NCBI RefSeq assembly: GCF_033439725.1
Contig: NW_026944383.1
Coordinates: 3,906,001 to 3,970,000 of the forward strand
Direction: 5' to 3'
Length of the DNA stretch: 64,000 nucleotides
Source of the DNA: Neurospora tetraspora
Lineage: Eukaryota; Ascomycota; Sordariomycetes; Sordariales; Sordariaceae
Positions within the stretch are counted from its first letter, which is position 1. Each line of letters begins with the position of its first letter. Under the pieces are notes generated by a model that did no database searches, was not told the DNA's origin, and saw only the letters and a list, made by a program, of their open reading frames with translations. A program made the position numbers and the translations under genes. Below, piece after piece: positions 12,732-22,213 of this stretch.

Positions 12732-14596
12732 TTTTGTTTGAGGAGCTTGAAGTGCTTGTTTCGTTGTGAGTGCAAGGTTGGCGATGCTCAGCTTCGATGG
12801 CCGACATCACCACTTCCTTCGCGACGACTTCCCATCTCTTTATACTCCTCGAAACCCCTTCCTCGATACGCCTTCGTAGTTTTCGAGCTTTGAGGTCGAG
12901 GCCGGGCGTGAAGTGAAGGCGGTACCGAAAACCCGGCTATTGTGCGGTTGCTGTCCCAGCTTGCGGGCTTGATATTGCACTGCATTCATCCAGGCGACTC
13001 CGGCCTTGGGTTAATAACCATCTTGCGGACGTCCGGTGCCAAGACTGCTACCTCCGTCCTGAAGCGACTGTCCTGACAATTCCGATCATCTATAGTTCTA
13101 GACAATATGGCAACCTTCTATATGGAATACTAAGAGCATTCCAGCTTGGGGAAACACCGTACCTTGTCCATAACATAGGTGAAGCAATTTGGACCTAGGA
13201 AGCTTCCCTTCATGAAGTTACAATTGTTCCTGCATGTTAGATGAGATCCGGTCCTCAAAGTAACAGTCCCCGCCTGCCCGCCTAGGGATTTAACAAGGGC
13301 GCGGCTGGACTTCCCGTTGCTTACTTGCGATCTTGATTCTCAACATGAAATTCTCACGGACCTGACAGACCCGCCGGACATACGCGGGGATCACGGGGCT
13401 TGGCGACGACGGAAGTTCTCCCCGTTTTCTCAGGGCGACCTTCTGGATATCACTGTTGCATGCGGTGAATCTTATGAAATGCTTTGGGGAATTGAAGTCG
13501 GCAGGTTGTGTTATTGTCTGGTCTTCCATCTTTGGATTTCAATATGTCGAGCAACATATGTAGTTCATATGCACCTGAAAATCAGGATAACTTGCTCTTC
13601 TTTCTTTCTTTCTCGAACTCTCTTGCTCCCCACTGGCAACTTTGAAAACTTCGCGAGCCGGTTCGTGACAAGTTATCTTCGCATTCGTTCGTAAGTGGGG
13701 CCCTAATGGCCTTACAAGTAAACGCATCAGCACCAGACCGAGAGATCAACAAGTATTTCTTCAGCCCTAAATGAGGGGCTTAAAAAATTCCAGTGATTTT
13801 TTGTTATATTTTGTCTATAAAATGCGACTAGCCCCCTTCAGTGATTTTCAGTAGTTATACCATACTGTGCTGGGTTGACTTTATGGCTTGACTTGTTACG
13901 TCACTGCGCATTATTGCCTTCACAAATGTGGACGGAAAGCCGAACCTCATTTTACTTTCCGGGCTCCCGGGGAATGCGGTGTAGCTCAGGAGTTTGGTTT
14001 TAACTCTTTCCATTTCATCGAAGATCCTCACCAAGATATTAGATCTCAAATACAAGACATTGTTGATTTTCCTAGCTGGTTTTCCCCCCTATGAAATTGT
14101 TCGATTCTTATCGTGCTTGATCTAATCTAGCCAAGAGAATAACCTCAACCGCATCCATCCCAAAGAAACATTCAGTTATACGACTTGAAAAGTTTCCAGA
14201 AGCTCGAGTCAAGTCAGACGAACAGACATTTCTATATGTAAGAGATCATGGATTGAATAGATGTGTCTCTTTCTCCGACAAAATAGCGCAACCATATCAT
14301 CACAATCTGCGCGCTCGGAACTTTTATATGCATCTCTCTGACGAGTTCATCCCAGTTGTACAACGTCACGCAAGCTCAGCTCAGGGGTAGGCTCAGGCGA
14401 GTAAGAATCGCCTGTTCTCCCAAGACAGTCTGATACTCACAGCCAGCTGGTCTTGAAAAAGACGAGAGAGGGGACTTCCATGTCCAGCTACCTCGAGACG
14501 AGAGCATATGCTCTACCGCATAAGGCTGCTACGGTTCCCATAGTATTACCATCAACCCGGCGGAACGGTCGGATCGACACAGTCAAGATGGTCAAG
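12732..14596. other. Intergenic: upstream regions of the NTF2-like and PI-PLC genes
   Basis: Divergent upstream DNA of about 1.9 kb. It contains a short TTTC microsatellite near 13,600-13,615. Small open frames on both strands have no recognisable product. The open frame of the next gene extends upstream to 14,453, but that extension looks like 5' leader. Confidence 0.4.
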
Positions 14597-16279
14597 ATGG
14601 GGAATCTCACCATCCGCAACCTAACCATCACGCCGCTCGAGCTGAAGGAAGTGGAGCGCCACGAGGACCCTACCAAGGCTCGCAAGCCGAACGGGTTGGC
14701 GAAGATCACGGCGCGCATCACCGGCAAATCCAACAAATCGTCTCCTCCAGCACCAACCGCCGCCGCCGCAACGGACAACCTCAACGGTGCGGCCAAGGAG
14801 CCAGGGGCAGCCAGCAAGCAAGACATCACCGATGTCCATATCCAGCCCTTCTCCGAACATGAGACCTCGATCCCACTACCCGATGCCTCCAAAGGCGAAT
14901 CCCTCCGCCTCACCTTCTCCGAGCCTGGTACCCCATACACCTACTCCGTCTCCATCCCTGGCCCATCACCGCGGAGCATCGTCATGAAAGCCAACCCTCC
15001 ACCGCAAGATCAAAACCAAGACCAACAAGACCAACAAGACCAACAAGTTCCCCCATCCGACCGCGAATTCACCCTCATCTACATGCCCCACCACTCCTTC
15101 CTCGCCATCTTCAGCAGCGCCCACCTCAACCGCTGGATGGCCGAGCTCGATCCGTCCTACCCCTTATCGGCCCTCAGCATCCCCGGAACGCACAACAGCC
15201 CAACCTGCTACGTCTCCCTTCCCTCTGTGCGGTGCCAAGCCGTTTCCGTCCGCGAGCAACTCGATAACGGCGTGCGCTTCCTGGACGTGCGTGTCTCCTG
15301 CCCATCACCCTCCTCGCGCTCGCCGTCCCCTACCAAAACCGCTTCTCCCCGGCTCGACACACCCGACTCTATACCCGGCGCCTACCCGATAAGTCCCACC
15401 TCGACTCAGACAGAAACTCGGACAGACACCAACCCGCCCGCCCCCCAACCCGAACTCTCGCCGCAGGCTCCGGAACCAGCATACAAAGACAAGACCAAAG
15501 CGCCCAACCTCAGCCTAGTCCACTCCGCTTTTCCCGTCGCTTTATCAGGAACCAGGTACTTCCACGACCTGCTATCGGAGTGCTACGCCTTCCTGGACGC
15601 CAACCCTTCCGAGACGCTGCTGATGTCGATCAAGCGCGAAGGGACGGGGCGCGGGACGGACCAGAACTTATCTACTTACATGGCCGCGCGCTATCTGACG
15701 CCGGATAGGTGGTATACCAAGCCTGAGATCCCGACGCTGGAGCAGGCGCGCGGACGCATCGTTCTGGTCAGGCGGTTCCTTTTGGATCCGAGTCTGCAGG
15801 CTTCGGGGATGGGGATTGATGGTTCGGTGTGGCCTGACAACTGCGCGGATGGGACGTGCGGGAGCGAGACGATTCGGATTCAGGATTATTATGAGGTCGG
15901 GCAGACGCAGCATATTGAGAAGAAGATCGGGTTTGCGAGGGAGCAGTTGATGAGGGCGGCACAGCAGGTGTTTGTGCCGCCTGGGATGCCGGGTTCGGAG
16001 GCTGCTGGAGGTCCGTTGCCTCTGTTTATCAACTTTCTGAGCGGCAGCAACTTCTTCAATGCGAGTTGCTGGCCCGAGAAGATCGCGGCCAAGATCAACC
16101 CATCCATGATAGAGTATCTGTGTATGGGCCACGGAGCTCCTCAGAAGCAACCGGGCGAGCTTACCGTTGGCGATGCTGGGACTGGTATCGTAGTAACAGA
16201 TTGGGTTGGGAATAGTGGTGATTGGGATCTGATACGCTGCATCGTTGGTTGGAACGCGAGGCTGCAGTTGAGGCGATAA
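14597..16279 (+). CDS. PI-PLC X-domain protein
   Basis: Intronless frame of 560 codons from the chosen ATG. The frame is open from 14,453, but the first 48 codons lack conservation character, whereas MGNLTIRNLTITPLELKEVER looks like a conserved amino terminus. Residues about 35-190 are variable (Ala/Pro- and Gln-rich). The catalytic domain has the two histidines expected for PI-PLC X: His199 in 'LSIPGTHNS' and His309 in 'LSLVHSAF'. Between them lies 'GVRFLDVR', with a Ser/Pro-rich insert. The end 'IVVTDWVGNSGDWDLIRCIVGWN' is typical of fungal members. By family it should cleave phosphatidylinositol or a related glycerophosphodiester. No signal peptide or transmembrane helix is seen, so it is probably cytoplasmic or membrane-associated. 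The exact substrate is unknown. Confidence 0.85.
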   Translation: MGNLTIRNLTITPLELKEVERHEDPTKARKPNGLAKITARITGKSNKSSPPAPTAAAATDNLNGAAKEPGAASKQDITDVHIQPFSEHETSIPLPDASKGESLRLTFSEPGTPYTYSVSIPGPSPRSIVMKANPPPQDQNQDQQDQQDQQVPPSDREFTLIYMPHHSFLAIFSSAHLNRWMAELDPSYPLSALSIPGTHNSPTCYVSLPSVRCQAVSVREQLDNGVRFLDVRVSCPSPSSRSPSPTKTASPRLDTPDSIPGAYPISPTSTQTETRTDTNPPAPQPELSPQAPEPAYKDKTKAPNLSLVHSAFPVALSGTRYFHDLLSECYAFLDANPSETLLMSIKREGTGRGTDQNLSTYMAARYLTPDRWYTKPEIPTLEQARGRIVLVRRFLLDPSLQASGMGIDGSVWPDNCADGTCGSETIRIQDYYEVGQTQHIEKKIGFAREQLMRAAQQVFVPPGMPGSEAAGGPLPLFINFLSGSNFFNASCWPEKIAAKINPSMIEYLCMGHGAPQKQPGELTVGDAGTGIVVTDWVGNSGDWDLIRCIVGWNARLQLRR

Positions 16280-16587
16280 AAGTACACGGGTGGTCAAAGT
16301 ACAGCGGGAATTTTCAGGATACGCATTCATCACATGGGACTGAGCACAACAAGAATCAGATCAAAGTCATGAAAAGAGCAATAATTCAGATATCGCTACC
16401 TAAACACCCAAACGCCACCAACCCCAATGCTAATTGCTCGAAGGGACGCCTAGAACTGAGAAACTGTTAGCCTCTGCCAGAATTTTTGTACAGCGAACGA
16501 AGCAGATCTCGAAAAGATTATTTTCAGTCTGGTGAAACGGTTAGCAAAAAGCCCATCATGAACGAGAATAGGGCAGAAAAACATACC

Positions 16588-16670
16588 TCATTAAATCAGA
16601 TTTTGTTTAGTGTTCATTCCAACCCGAAGGAAGGTCAAACAGTGTGAATATCGTCTCATCAGATAATAAA
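16588..16670 (-). ncRNA. C/D box snoRNA in intron 3, probable LSU rRNA guide
   Basis: Box C is CTGATGA at 16,662-16,656 (C rather than purine at the first position) and box D is CTGA at 16,599-16,596. A six-pair terminal stem joins TTATTA and TAATGA. Upstream of a D'-like TTGA (16,638-16,635) lie 11 bases complementary to CAGTGTGAATA of 25S/28S rRNA (plus-strand copy at 16,640-16,650), in the conserved stretch before 'ACAAACC'. The predicted site is the U of CAGU. The box D guide itself has no target I recognise. This is weaker than its two neighbours. Confidence 0.6.
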
Positions 16671-16697
16671 AGAGAAAGTGCGAACGCGCAAAAGTTA

Positions 16698-17184
16698 TTA
16701 CCTGCGGATCGGCATGTTAGTCCACAGATCCCAAGACGCTCTGATGTGTTGACAAGAGATGGTGCAAGGGCACGAAATCAGCTGACGAGTTCTCAGCAAG
16801 AATTTCTCCCTGAACCCCGCCCACAGGATGTACAGTCCTGCTTTGATGGACGAGGACAGAGAGGCTTCATTTATGTCCGCCCGTTCGTTCAAATCTTCGT
16901 CATAGTGCCAGGATGATGAAAGTGAGCCATGAGCATACCTGAAAAGTCGCGAGTTAGCAATGTGTCAGAACGAAGGCATGAAACAAGCAACAGATGGTTA
17001 TGAATCCAATCAGACAAGGCTGAAACTAGTAAAGTATTCCACATGATGTATTAAGCTTGAGGAATTCCCTATTTTGTACGTTGATCATCACGGAGAGGGG
17101 GGCGAAGAGAAAAAAAAATGTTGGAACAAACCTTTTGATGTGTGAAGAAATGATATCGTGGAGAGCAACCAGAACGGTCGTCAT
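16698..17184 (-). CDS. Possible 97-residue protein from snoRNA-host exons 2-3
   Basis: Splicing out 16,939-17,131 joins 17,184-17,132 (53 nt) to 16,938-16,698 (241 nt) into an uninterrupted 98-codon frame. It starts MTTVLVALHDIISSHIK and ends 'LWTNMPIRR'. It reads straight through the donor of intron 3, so its stop is in unspliced sequence. If intron 3 is removed, the end changes. No family is recognised. It may simply be a non-coding exon with a chance frame. Confidence 0.2.
17004..17096 (-). ncRNA. C/D box snoRNA in intron 2, snR41-like 18S rRNA guide
   Basis: Box C GTGATGA at 17,091-17,085 and box D CTGA at 17,013-17,010. The guide next to box D pairs with 13 consecutive bases of 18S rRNA, CAAGGCTGAAACT (plus-strand copy at 17,015-17,027), with a G-U wobble at the last position. 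The box D plus five rule points to the first G of AAGG, which I recall as yeast Gm1126, guided by snR41. The terminal stem is short. A box D' guide could not be assigned. Confidence 0.8.
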
Positions 17185-17275
17185 GAGCCATTGTTGAAAA
17201 AACACCAGCACTGAAGGCAGAAGAGTTAGCATTAAGTTCATGACCAAACGACACCAATAAGCCTTGCTGCCAATT

Positions 17276-17363
17276 TTGCTCTCAGGGTAATTCTAGAGTA
17301 AATTGGTGTCCCCATGGGCTAGGTAAGAATTGGATTGTTCGTGTAAGGTCATCACAGTAGCAA
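17276..17363 (-). ncRNA. C/D box snoRNA in intron 1, 18S rRNA guide
   Basis: Box C GTGATGA at 17,355-17,349 and box D CTGA at 17,285-17,282 are bracketed by a terminal stem (TTGCT at 17,363-17,359 with AGCAA at 17,280-17,276). The 13 bases directly upstream of box D (17,298-17,286) are perfectly complementary to GGTAATTCTAGAG of 18S rRNA. By the box D plus five rule, the target is the second A of GGUAA. I believe this corresponds to human A159 (SNORD45-type guide); the numbering is from memory. Confidence 0.8.
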
Positions 17364-17570
17364 TTGACTTGCGCAGCAGGCAGAGAGGGGTAACAAAAAG
17401 TTGCAGTGCTTACCTTGCCGTGAAATGAAGTCTGAAGCATCAGTGCCGGCGACAAAATAACGATGTCGCGCGGGCGACCGACGCTCCAGACTTCCTGGTT
17501 GGTAAGAAGAAAAGAAGTCGAAGCTTGGAGCTCGGGAGAAATTTTTGGCTTAAAACCCCAATCCAATCCG

Positions 17571-17972
17571 TGTGGGGCGGCCGATGTGATGGGCCGGGTT
17601 GGGGACGAGGGGAGGGCTCGACCCCACCTGGATTTGCACTAGACTAGGTTTCAGCTCCGCCGCAGCACTGCCAGCTGTCCGCTCGCCCATGCATCAATCG
17701 AAGCATTGGGTCTTCCGCCAACTCTTTTAGTTGCATGTTAGTCGTCAGCTGCCTCATAGGTCTGTAACAGTTGCCGCCGGCGGTGGCGAATCCTTATCGA
17801 TAAGGCCTCCCATTCATTGACATCCCGACCACACCCGTCTCAATCGTCATCACCTCCCTCCTCCCCGATCATCGAAACATCGACATCATAAACATCACCA
17901 GATTTTGAATCGGGTTGTAGACGTGGCGTGAGAGAACAGAAATCTCACTCAATCTCGATACAACCACGCAAA
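17571..17972. promoter_or_regulatory. Divergent promoter region: snoRNA host (-) and 17,973 gene (+)
   Basis: About 400 bp separates the likely 5' end of the snoRNA host transcript from the start of the next plus-strand gene. It includes a GC-rich stretch at 17,575-17,630 and a TATCGATA palindrome near 17,795. No other motif was identified with confidence. Confidence 0.35.
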
Positions 17973-19352
17973 ATGTCTCCCGCCGGGGGAGGCATGTGGG
18001 CCACCGCCGCCCTGCGTGTTCTCGGCAAGAATCTGGCGCGCACGTCCAAGATGCTTCGCTCGAAGCTCGCCGCCGCCGCGACACGTTCATCGAATCCAGC
18101 CCAACAACTCCAGCCCATTGCCGTACGTAGCGGTGTCAACAGCAGCCGCCAACCCATTCATCCCGCCGCATGGCTCCGCCAGCAGAAGAGCGGCCGAGGT
18201 GGTGCAAAGTGGCACTCGACCTACGCTGACATCAATGCCACTGTCCGTCGCTACATCAGCAACACCGCTGGGAAACAGTCCCCTTCATCCGGTCAATCCC
18301 GCTTTGACCGTTCCAAGTTCCCGGTCTCTGCTACCTCCCAGGCCGTAGCCCAGTTCCCCGGCCGGGCTCCCTTCGCCTCCACCCTCCGACCGAACCTCAC
18401 CGGAGGCGCCCTCCCCCGTACCGCAGGCGGCTACTCCTTCTCCGGGGCCGGTCGTGCAGGCGGCAAGCGGTACTTCAGCCACACACCCACCGCCCCCGCC
18501 CAAGTCGTCCAGAACGTGAGCCAAGCCGTTCGCGCCTTCTGGCTCTCTGGCCAGCGCGCTCACTTCGACGGGTACTCCGCCGACGGCCGGAAGCTGTACC
18601 GGGCCGTCAGCGTGGACGAGGAGAAGGCACGCAACAAGCTTGCGGTTGCTCCCCACGCTCCCGGCTCGTTCATCGACTTCCACATCAGCCCCTCCGTCAC
18701 GGCTCTCAGCCCCTTGGGCGCCATGATCCCTTCTTCCCAGAGCGTCAAGGCCGAGATCCAGACCGCTGGCGCCACGCTTCTCGCCGACAACTTCCTCGAC
18801 GTCCTTTCCGTGGACTTTGCCCGCACGCTGAAGGATCTCGCAGCCGTCATGGCGGATCTGAAGGCTCTCGCTCGGTTGGGCGATCTGCCAATCTCTCTGG
18901 AGCGGGCCGACCTGCTGAGGGTTCGGTTCCCGGGTGTAGATGCCGAAACGGTCGAGCGGCTGTGCAACGACGTCGGCGTTCAGCGTGGCATCATTAGAGA
19001 AGATCCCGACTTCGATTCCGACGCCGGTGTCCAGGTCGCGCTGCGGTTTCCGTACGCCCCTGACAACGGCTGCTCCAAGACACTCACGTCGCCAAACGTG
19101 ACCGTGCGGACGAGGGTCTCGTCAGAGAGTTCGGAACTCGACGACGCGTTCGTAGAGGAGGTCGAGGAGAACCCGTGGCTATTGGCATCGGAACATTCTG
19201 CTGTCTCGGAAGAGTCGGAAGGTTACGAGAGCATGTCGCCGTCTCTGAAGAGTGCTTCTAGTGAGCACTGCTCGGAGGACCGATATGAAGGGTTAGAGGG
19301 GATTTACAAGTTTCTGGAGGAATGTGATCGTGCGAGGGTGATGAGGTTTTAA
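17973..19352 (+). CDS. Mitochondrial-type conserved fungal protein, function unknown
   Basis: A single exon of 459 codons from the ATG in CAAAATGTCT; the frame is open from 17,928, but the upstream Met has a poorer context. The amino terminus is rich in Arg, Ala and Ser and nearly free of acidic residues ('LRVLGKNLARTSKMLRSKLAAAATRSS'), as expected for a mitochondrial presequence. A globular core covers about residues 185-360 ('VVQNVSQAVRAFWLSGQRAHFDGYSADGRKLYRAVS', 'PGSFIDFHISPSVTALSPLGAMIP'). An acidic Ser/Glu-rich tail follows. From memory, similar fungal proteins carry automatic names such as 'casein kinase II beta 2 subunit'. I see no CK2-beta zinc ribbon and do not adopt that name. Confidence 0.7.
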   Translation: MSPAGGGMWATAALRVLGKNLARTSKMLRSKLAAAATRSSNPAQQLQPIAVRSGVNSSRQPIHPAAWLRQQKSGRGGAKWHSTYADINATVRRYISNTAGKQSPSSGQSRFDRSKFPVSATSQAVAQFPGRAPFASTLRPNLTGGALPRTAGGYSFSGAGRAGGKRYFSHTPTAPAQVVQNVSQAVRAFWLSGQRAHFDGYSADGRKLYRAVSVDEEKARNKLAVAPHAPGSFIDFHISPSVTALSPLGAMIPSSQSVKAEIQTAGATLLADNFLDVLSVDFARTLKDLAAVMADLKALARLGDLPISLERADLLRVRFPGVDAETVERLCNDVGVQRGIIREDPDFDSDAGVQVALRFPYAPDNGCSKTLTSPNVTVRTRVSSESSELDDAFVEEVEENPWLLASEHSAVSEESEGYESMSPSLKSASSEHCSEDRYEGLEGIYKFLEECDRARVMRF

Positions 19353-20455
19353 AGGGTTTCCTTTTGCCTGTCCGGTGATTGGTGGGGGATCTCTTTTGTA
19401 ATGATATCAGGTTATCGGTGGGCTGATGGTTGATCATCATCATCATCATCAGCACACGATAAGTGGGAGCAAGGGGTATGGATACGGGCCGTTCTGTTTT
19501 TTTCTTGGGATGTTTTTGGTACATATGGCGTGTTTTTAAGGATACCTCACTCCCTTTTGTCGTTTTCAGTAATCAATTTTCTTTTGCCCCTCGCTATGAG
19601 GGACCGAACTACTTGCATGTACTGAAGATATGGCTGGCCCCGTCTGAGCGGCTGCTGTCATGGTTTCCAGTTTATTCCCGTTTGACAAGATAACAAGATT
19701 GTATCTGCAGCATTTGACCGTGTTGCCCATAACACGCTTTCTCCGTCCCACAAACCTGCTTGTCCTCGCTGTTACTATCGAAACATATGATACTGACATG
19801 GGTATCTATTCCGACAAGTGATTCTATATAGCAATCAATGATGAAGCACCAAATATCGAACATGAAATGGAAAAAGGCAAGAAAAGGTCTAGTATTCTCT
19901 CCCAACCCGTCCTGTGTGAAGGTTTCAAGATGACCATTCCATAACGCAAATATGTTACGCCACGCCACACACACAAAAGTCCGCCGTGTATTGCGCCCAT
20001 CTAGCCCCCCTTTGTTTTCTCGCCGTCCTTCTAGAAATATGTCTTTTTTTACCCACCGCTGCGCCGAATCAGAAAATAAAAGCAAATATGCAATAATAAC
20101 CTTCCGCTCGCCACTGTGAATGCTACCATGCGCTCTAGTTGTGAATGCCAACCATGTTGGATGAACCACCCGCTTGTTCCGCTCTTTTGAGTAAACCGTG
20201 AGCCCGTCCGTGAAGACCCGTCTATGCATCCCGCTTGCGCTATGTATAGGGAATTGTGGTACGAAATGGCGAGTGATGGAGAATAACTCTGCTGTCCTTA
20301 GGCGCGGAGATGATGTCTCCTCCCTTGAACTGCCATAGAGCAGCCTGCTGGGACCTCAAATCTTCGCCCGTCGTCAATAGTCCATCTCTGGCTCTGCTGA
20401 TCGGTACCCGCTCGCCTTCAAATTTTTTTTTTGCTTTTTCTCCCAACTGTCAGAA
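19353..20455. other. Convergent 3' regions
   Basis: The 17,973 gene (+) and the 20,456 gene (-) end toward each other across 1.1 kb. A short CATCAT run lies at 19,437-19,449. No gene or RNA is recognised, and the open frames present have no coding character. Confidence 0.4.
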
Positions 20456-22213
20456 TCACTTGTGCTTCCTGAACTTAGCCGCCAAACTACCAGACTGATT
20501 TGGCTTGTGCTTCCAGTTCTTCTGGCCCTGGCCATTCTGATGTCCATGTTTGTTCTTCTTGAACTCCTTCTCCCTCTTCTCCCCAAAACTCGACCCCGAC
20601 TCCGCCGCCACCGAGGACTTCTTGAGCGAAGCAACCTCCTCCGCAACCCTCTTGTTATGACCCTTCTTGAGCACCTGCTTCGACAGACTGTCATCACCGC
20701 CCGACCGGTTCTTCTTGTTAGCACCACCCTTGCCCGACTTGTGGGAACCAGAAGAGGGATCGGCAGGACCGATACCGCCGGACATCATCATGTCGTTGTG
20801 GCCCGTGTTGCGACCGGTCTTCCTCCACTTGGGGCGCTTGCTCTTGGGCCTGTTGTCGTCGTAGACGAGGTCGTCGTAGCCGAGCGGGTTGTCGAGCATT
20901 TCCTGGACCTTGATGACGAAGAGCTCTTTCCTGATTTCAGGCGGCACGTTCGGGTAGGGCTTGTATGACTTGTCGATGGCGGCAGGAGTCATGGCGGCAC
21001 CGGAACATGTGGGGGGTTCTGCTGAGGTCTTGGACTTTTTCGCCTTGGGCTGCTCGGTGGCGCCTTCCGACTGGTCGTCTTCATCCCGCTTGTGCTTCTT
21101 GGACTTCTTCATCTCGGAAGCTGGTTGAGCGTCGGCCTTGAGCTTCTTCTCCTTCTCCTTCTGGAGTTCTTGACCGTCCTGCTTGTCGCTGCTCGACTTC
21201 TGCTTCTTCTCGTGCTTTTGGTCTACTGACTTCTTGGGCGTCAGAGCGCCGCTGGTGGTTGTTGGTCCCGCATCCTCTTTGGTTTTTTGGGTAGACGACT
21301 TGGACTCCTTCGATGAAGCTACAGCCTCGACGTTGATCGTGATCTTGAACTTTTCCGCTTTGGGAGTGGGTTTTTCTGTGACAATATCGGCCTTAGTTTG
21401 TGAGGGGGTAACTGCAGCTGAAGAGGAAGTCGTCTTTTGCTTGGTCGACTTCGTCACGGATTTGACCAAGCTGTCACAGTCGGACAGATCGGGTGTCGTG
21501 ATGTTCGTGGAAAGTGAGTCAACCGTCCTGGTGTCTGACTTGACTGTTTCGTCGGAGCTGCTGGTGACGCTAGGAGCCTTGCTGCTGTCATTATTACGAT
21601 GATCGTCTACACTGAAACTGATTTGGGGAAGAGCGTGGGGTTTGGCGGATGATGGCTCTGGGGAGACTTGGGGTGACGTCTTTTGTAGATGCTTGGAGGC
21701 GGAAGCGCTGGGTCTCGAGTTTTTCAAGGTATGAGCATTGCTGAGGGTGCCCATGGTGTTCTCTAAGAAAGCACCGGCTTTTTGCAATCGCTTCCTAGAT
21801 TCTGCCCACTGGGATCTCCTTTGCGCATAACGTTTAACGGCACGTTTGGCAAATGGGCAAGTTGTTTGGTACAGTTTCCTGAGTTCGGCGTCTGCTCTGT
21901 CACGGCTGGCCTGGTACCGCCTCTCGGCTTGCGCAAGGTACTCCTCCTTTGAAAGGGGCTTGTGAGTTTTCTTTTCGGTGGTGGTGGTTGTGAAGCTGGA
22001 TTTCGGGCCATTTGCGGGCGCAACTGATGGCAAAACGAAAGGGTTTCTGGGAGTGCTGGCAGGTGCGGTCTCTGCATTTGGTGCTGTTGCCGTTTTGAAA
22101 AGAAAGCGGCTTGGTTCGGTGGCCGAAGCCCCAGCGCTCTGCACACCAGAGGTGCTTTTTGCTGACCCCTTGTTTGGTCGCATACCGTCCGCCTTGCTCT
22201 TATTGCCAGCCAT
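20456..22213 (-). CDS. Lysine/serine-rich nuclear-type protein
   Basis: A single frame of 585 codons from MAGNKSKADGMRPNKG. An in-frame ATG at 22,336 would add 41 residues of leader-like sequence. Residues about 85-140 are predicted helical and charged ('KPLSKEEYLAQAERRYQASRDRADAELRKLYQTTCPFAKRAVKRYAQRR'). A long Ser/Thr/Lys-rich low-complexity middle follows with many KKSKK-type basic clusters. A short conserved-looking block comes next ('YKPYPNVPPEIRKELFVIKVQEMLDNPLGYDDLVYDD'), and then a basic Gly/Lys/His tail ending 'LAAKFRKHK'. The composition suggests a nucleolar or chromatin protein. I do not recognise the family. It shares its upstream region with the hydratase gene. Confidence 0.75.
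   Translation of the reverse strand: MAGNKSKADGMRPNKGSAKSTSGVQSAGASATEPSRFLFKTATAPNAETAPASTPRNPFVLPSVAPANGPKSSFTTTTTEKKTHKPLSKEEYLAQAERRYQASRDRADAELRKLYQTTCPFAKRAVKRYAQRRSQWAESRKRLQKAGAFLENTMGTLSNAHTLKNSRPSASASKHLQKTSPQVSPEPSSAKPHALPQISFSVDDHRNNDSSKAPSVTSSSDETVKSDTRTVDSLSTNITTPDLSDCDSLVKSVTKSTKQKTTSSSAAVTPSQTKADIVTEKPTPKAEKFKITINVEAVASSKESKSSTQKTKEDAGPTTTSGALTPKKSVDQKHEKKQKSSSDKQDGQELQKEKEKKLKADAQPASEMKKSKKHKRDEDDQSEGATEQPKAKKSKTSAEPPTCSGAAMTPAAIDKSYKPYPNVPPEIRKELFVIKVQEMLDNPLGYDDLVYDDNRPKSKRPKWRKTGRNTGHNDMMMSGGIGPADPSSGSHKSGKGGANKKNRSGGDDSLSKQVLKKGHNKRVAEEVASLKKSSVAAESGSSFGEKREKEFKKNKHGHQNGQGQKNWKHKPNQSGSLAAKFRKHK

Larger units (their letters stand above)
16470..17570 (-). ncRNA. Spliced host transcript for three intronic C/D box snoRNAs
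   Basis: Three minus-strand introns are supported by donor, branch and acceptor. Intron 1 is 17,413-17,211 (GTAAGC; GCTAAC at 17,230-17,225; TTCAG). Intron 2 is 17,131-16,939 (GTTTGT; GCTAAC; TTTTCAG). Intron 3 is 16,701-16,529 (GTAATA; GCTAAC; CACCAG). They are 203, 193 and 173 nt, much longer than this window's 55-74 bp introns in the tubulin cofactor gene. Each carries one C/D box snoRNA between donor and branch point. The exons have no family match, although exons 2-3 can be read as a 97-codon frame. The transcript start and poly(A) site are not visible, so the outer ends are approximate. Intronic snoRNA clusters in genes of low coding potential are known from filamentous fungi. Confidence 0.7.

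Noticed and set aside
14488-16333. Long antisense frames over the PI-PLC gene
   Set aside because: Shadows of a GC-rich coding strand; the plus-strand product has catalytic motifs.
17282-17566. 94-codon minus-strand frame MDWGFKPK...
   Set aside because: Its second half lies inside snoRNA-bearing intron 1, so it is not a continuous coding region after splicing.
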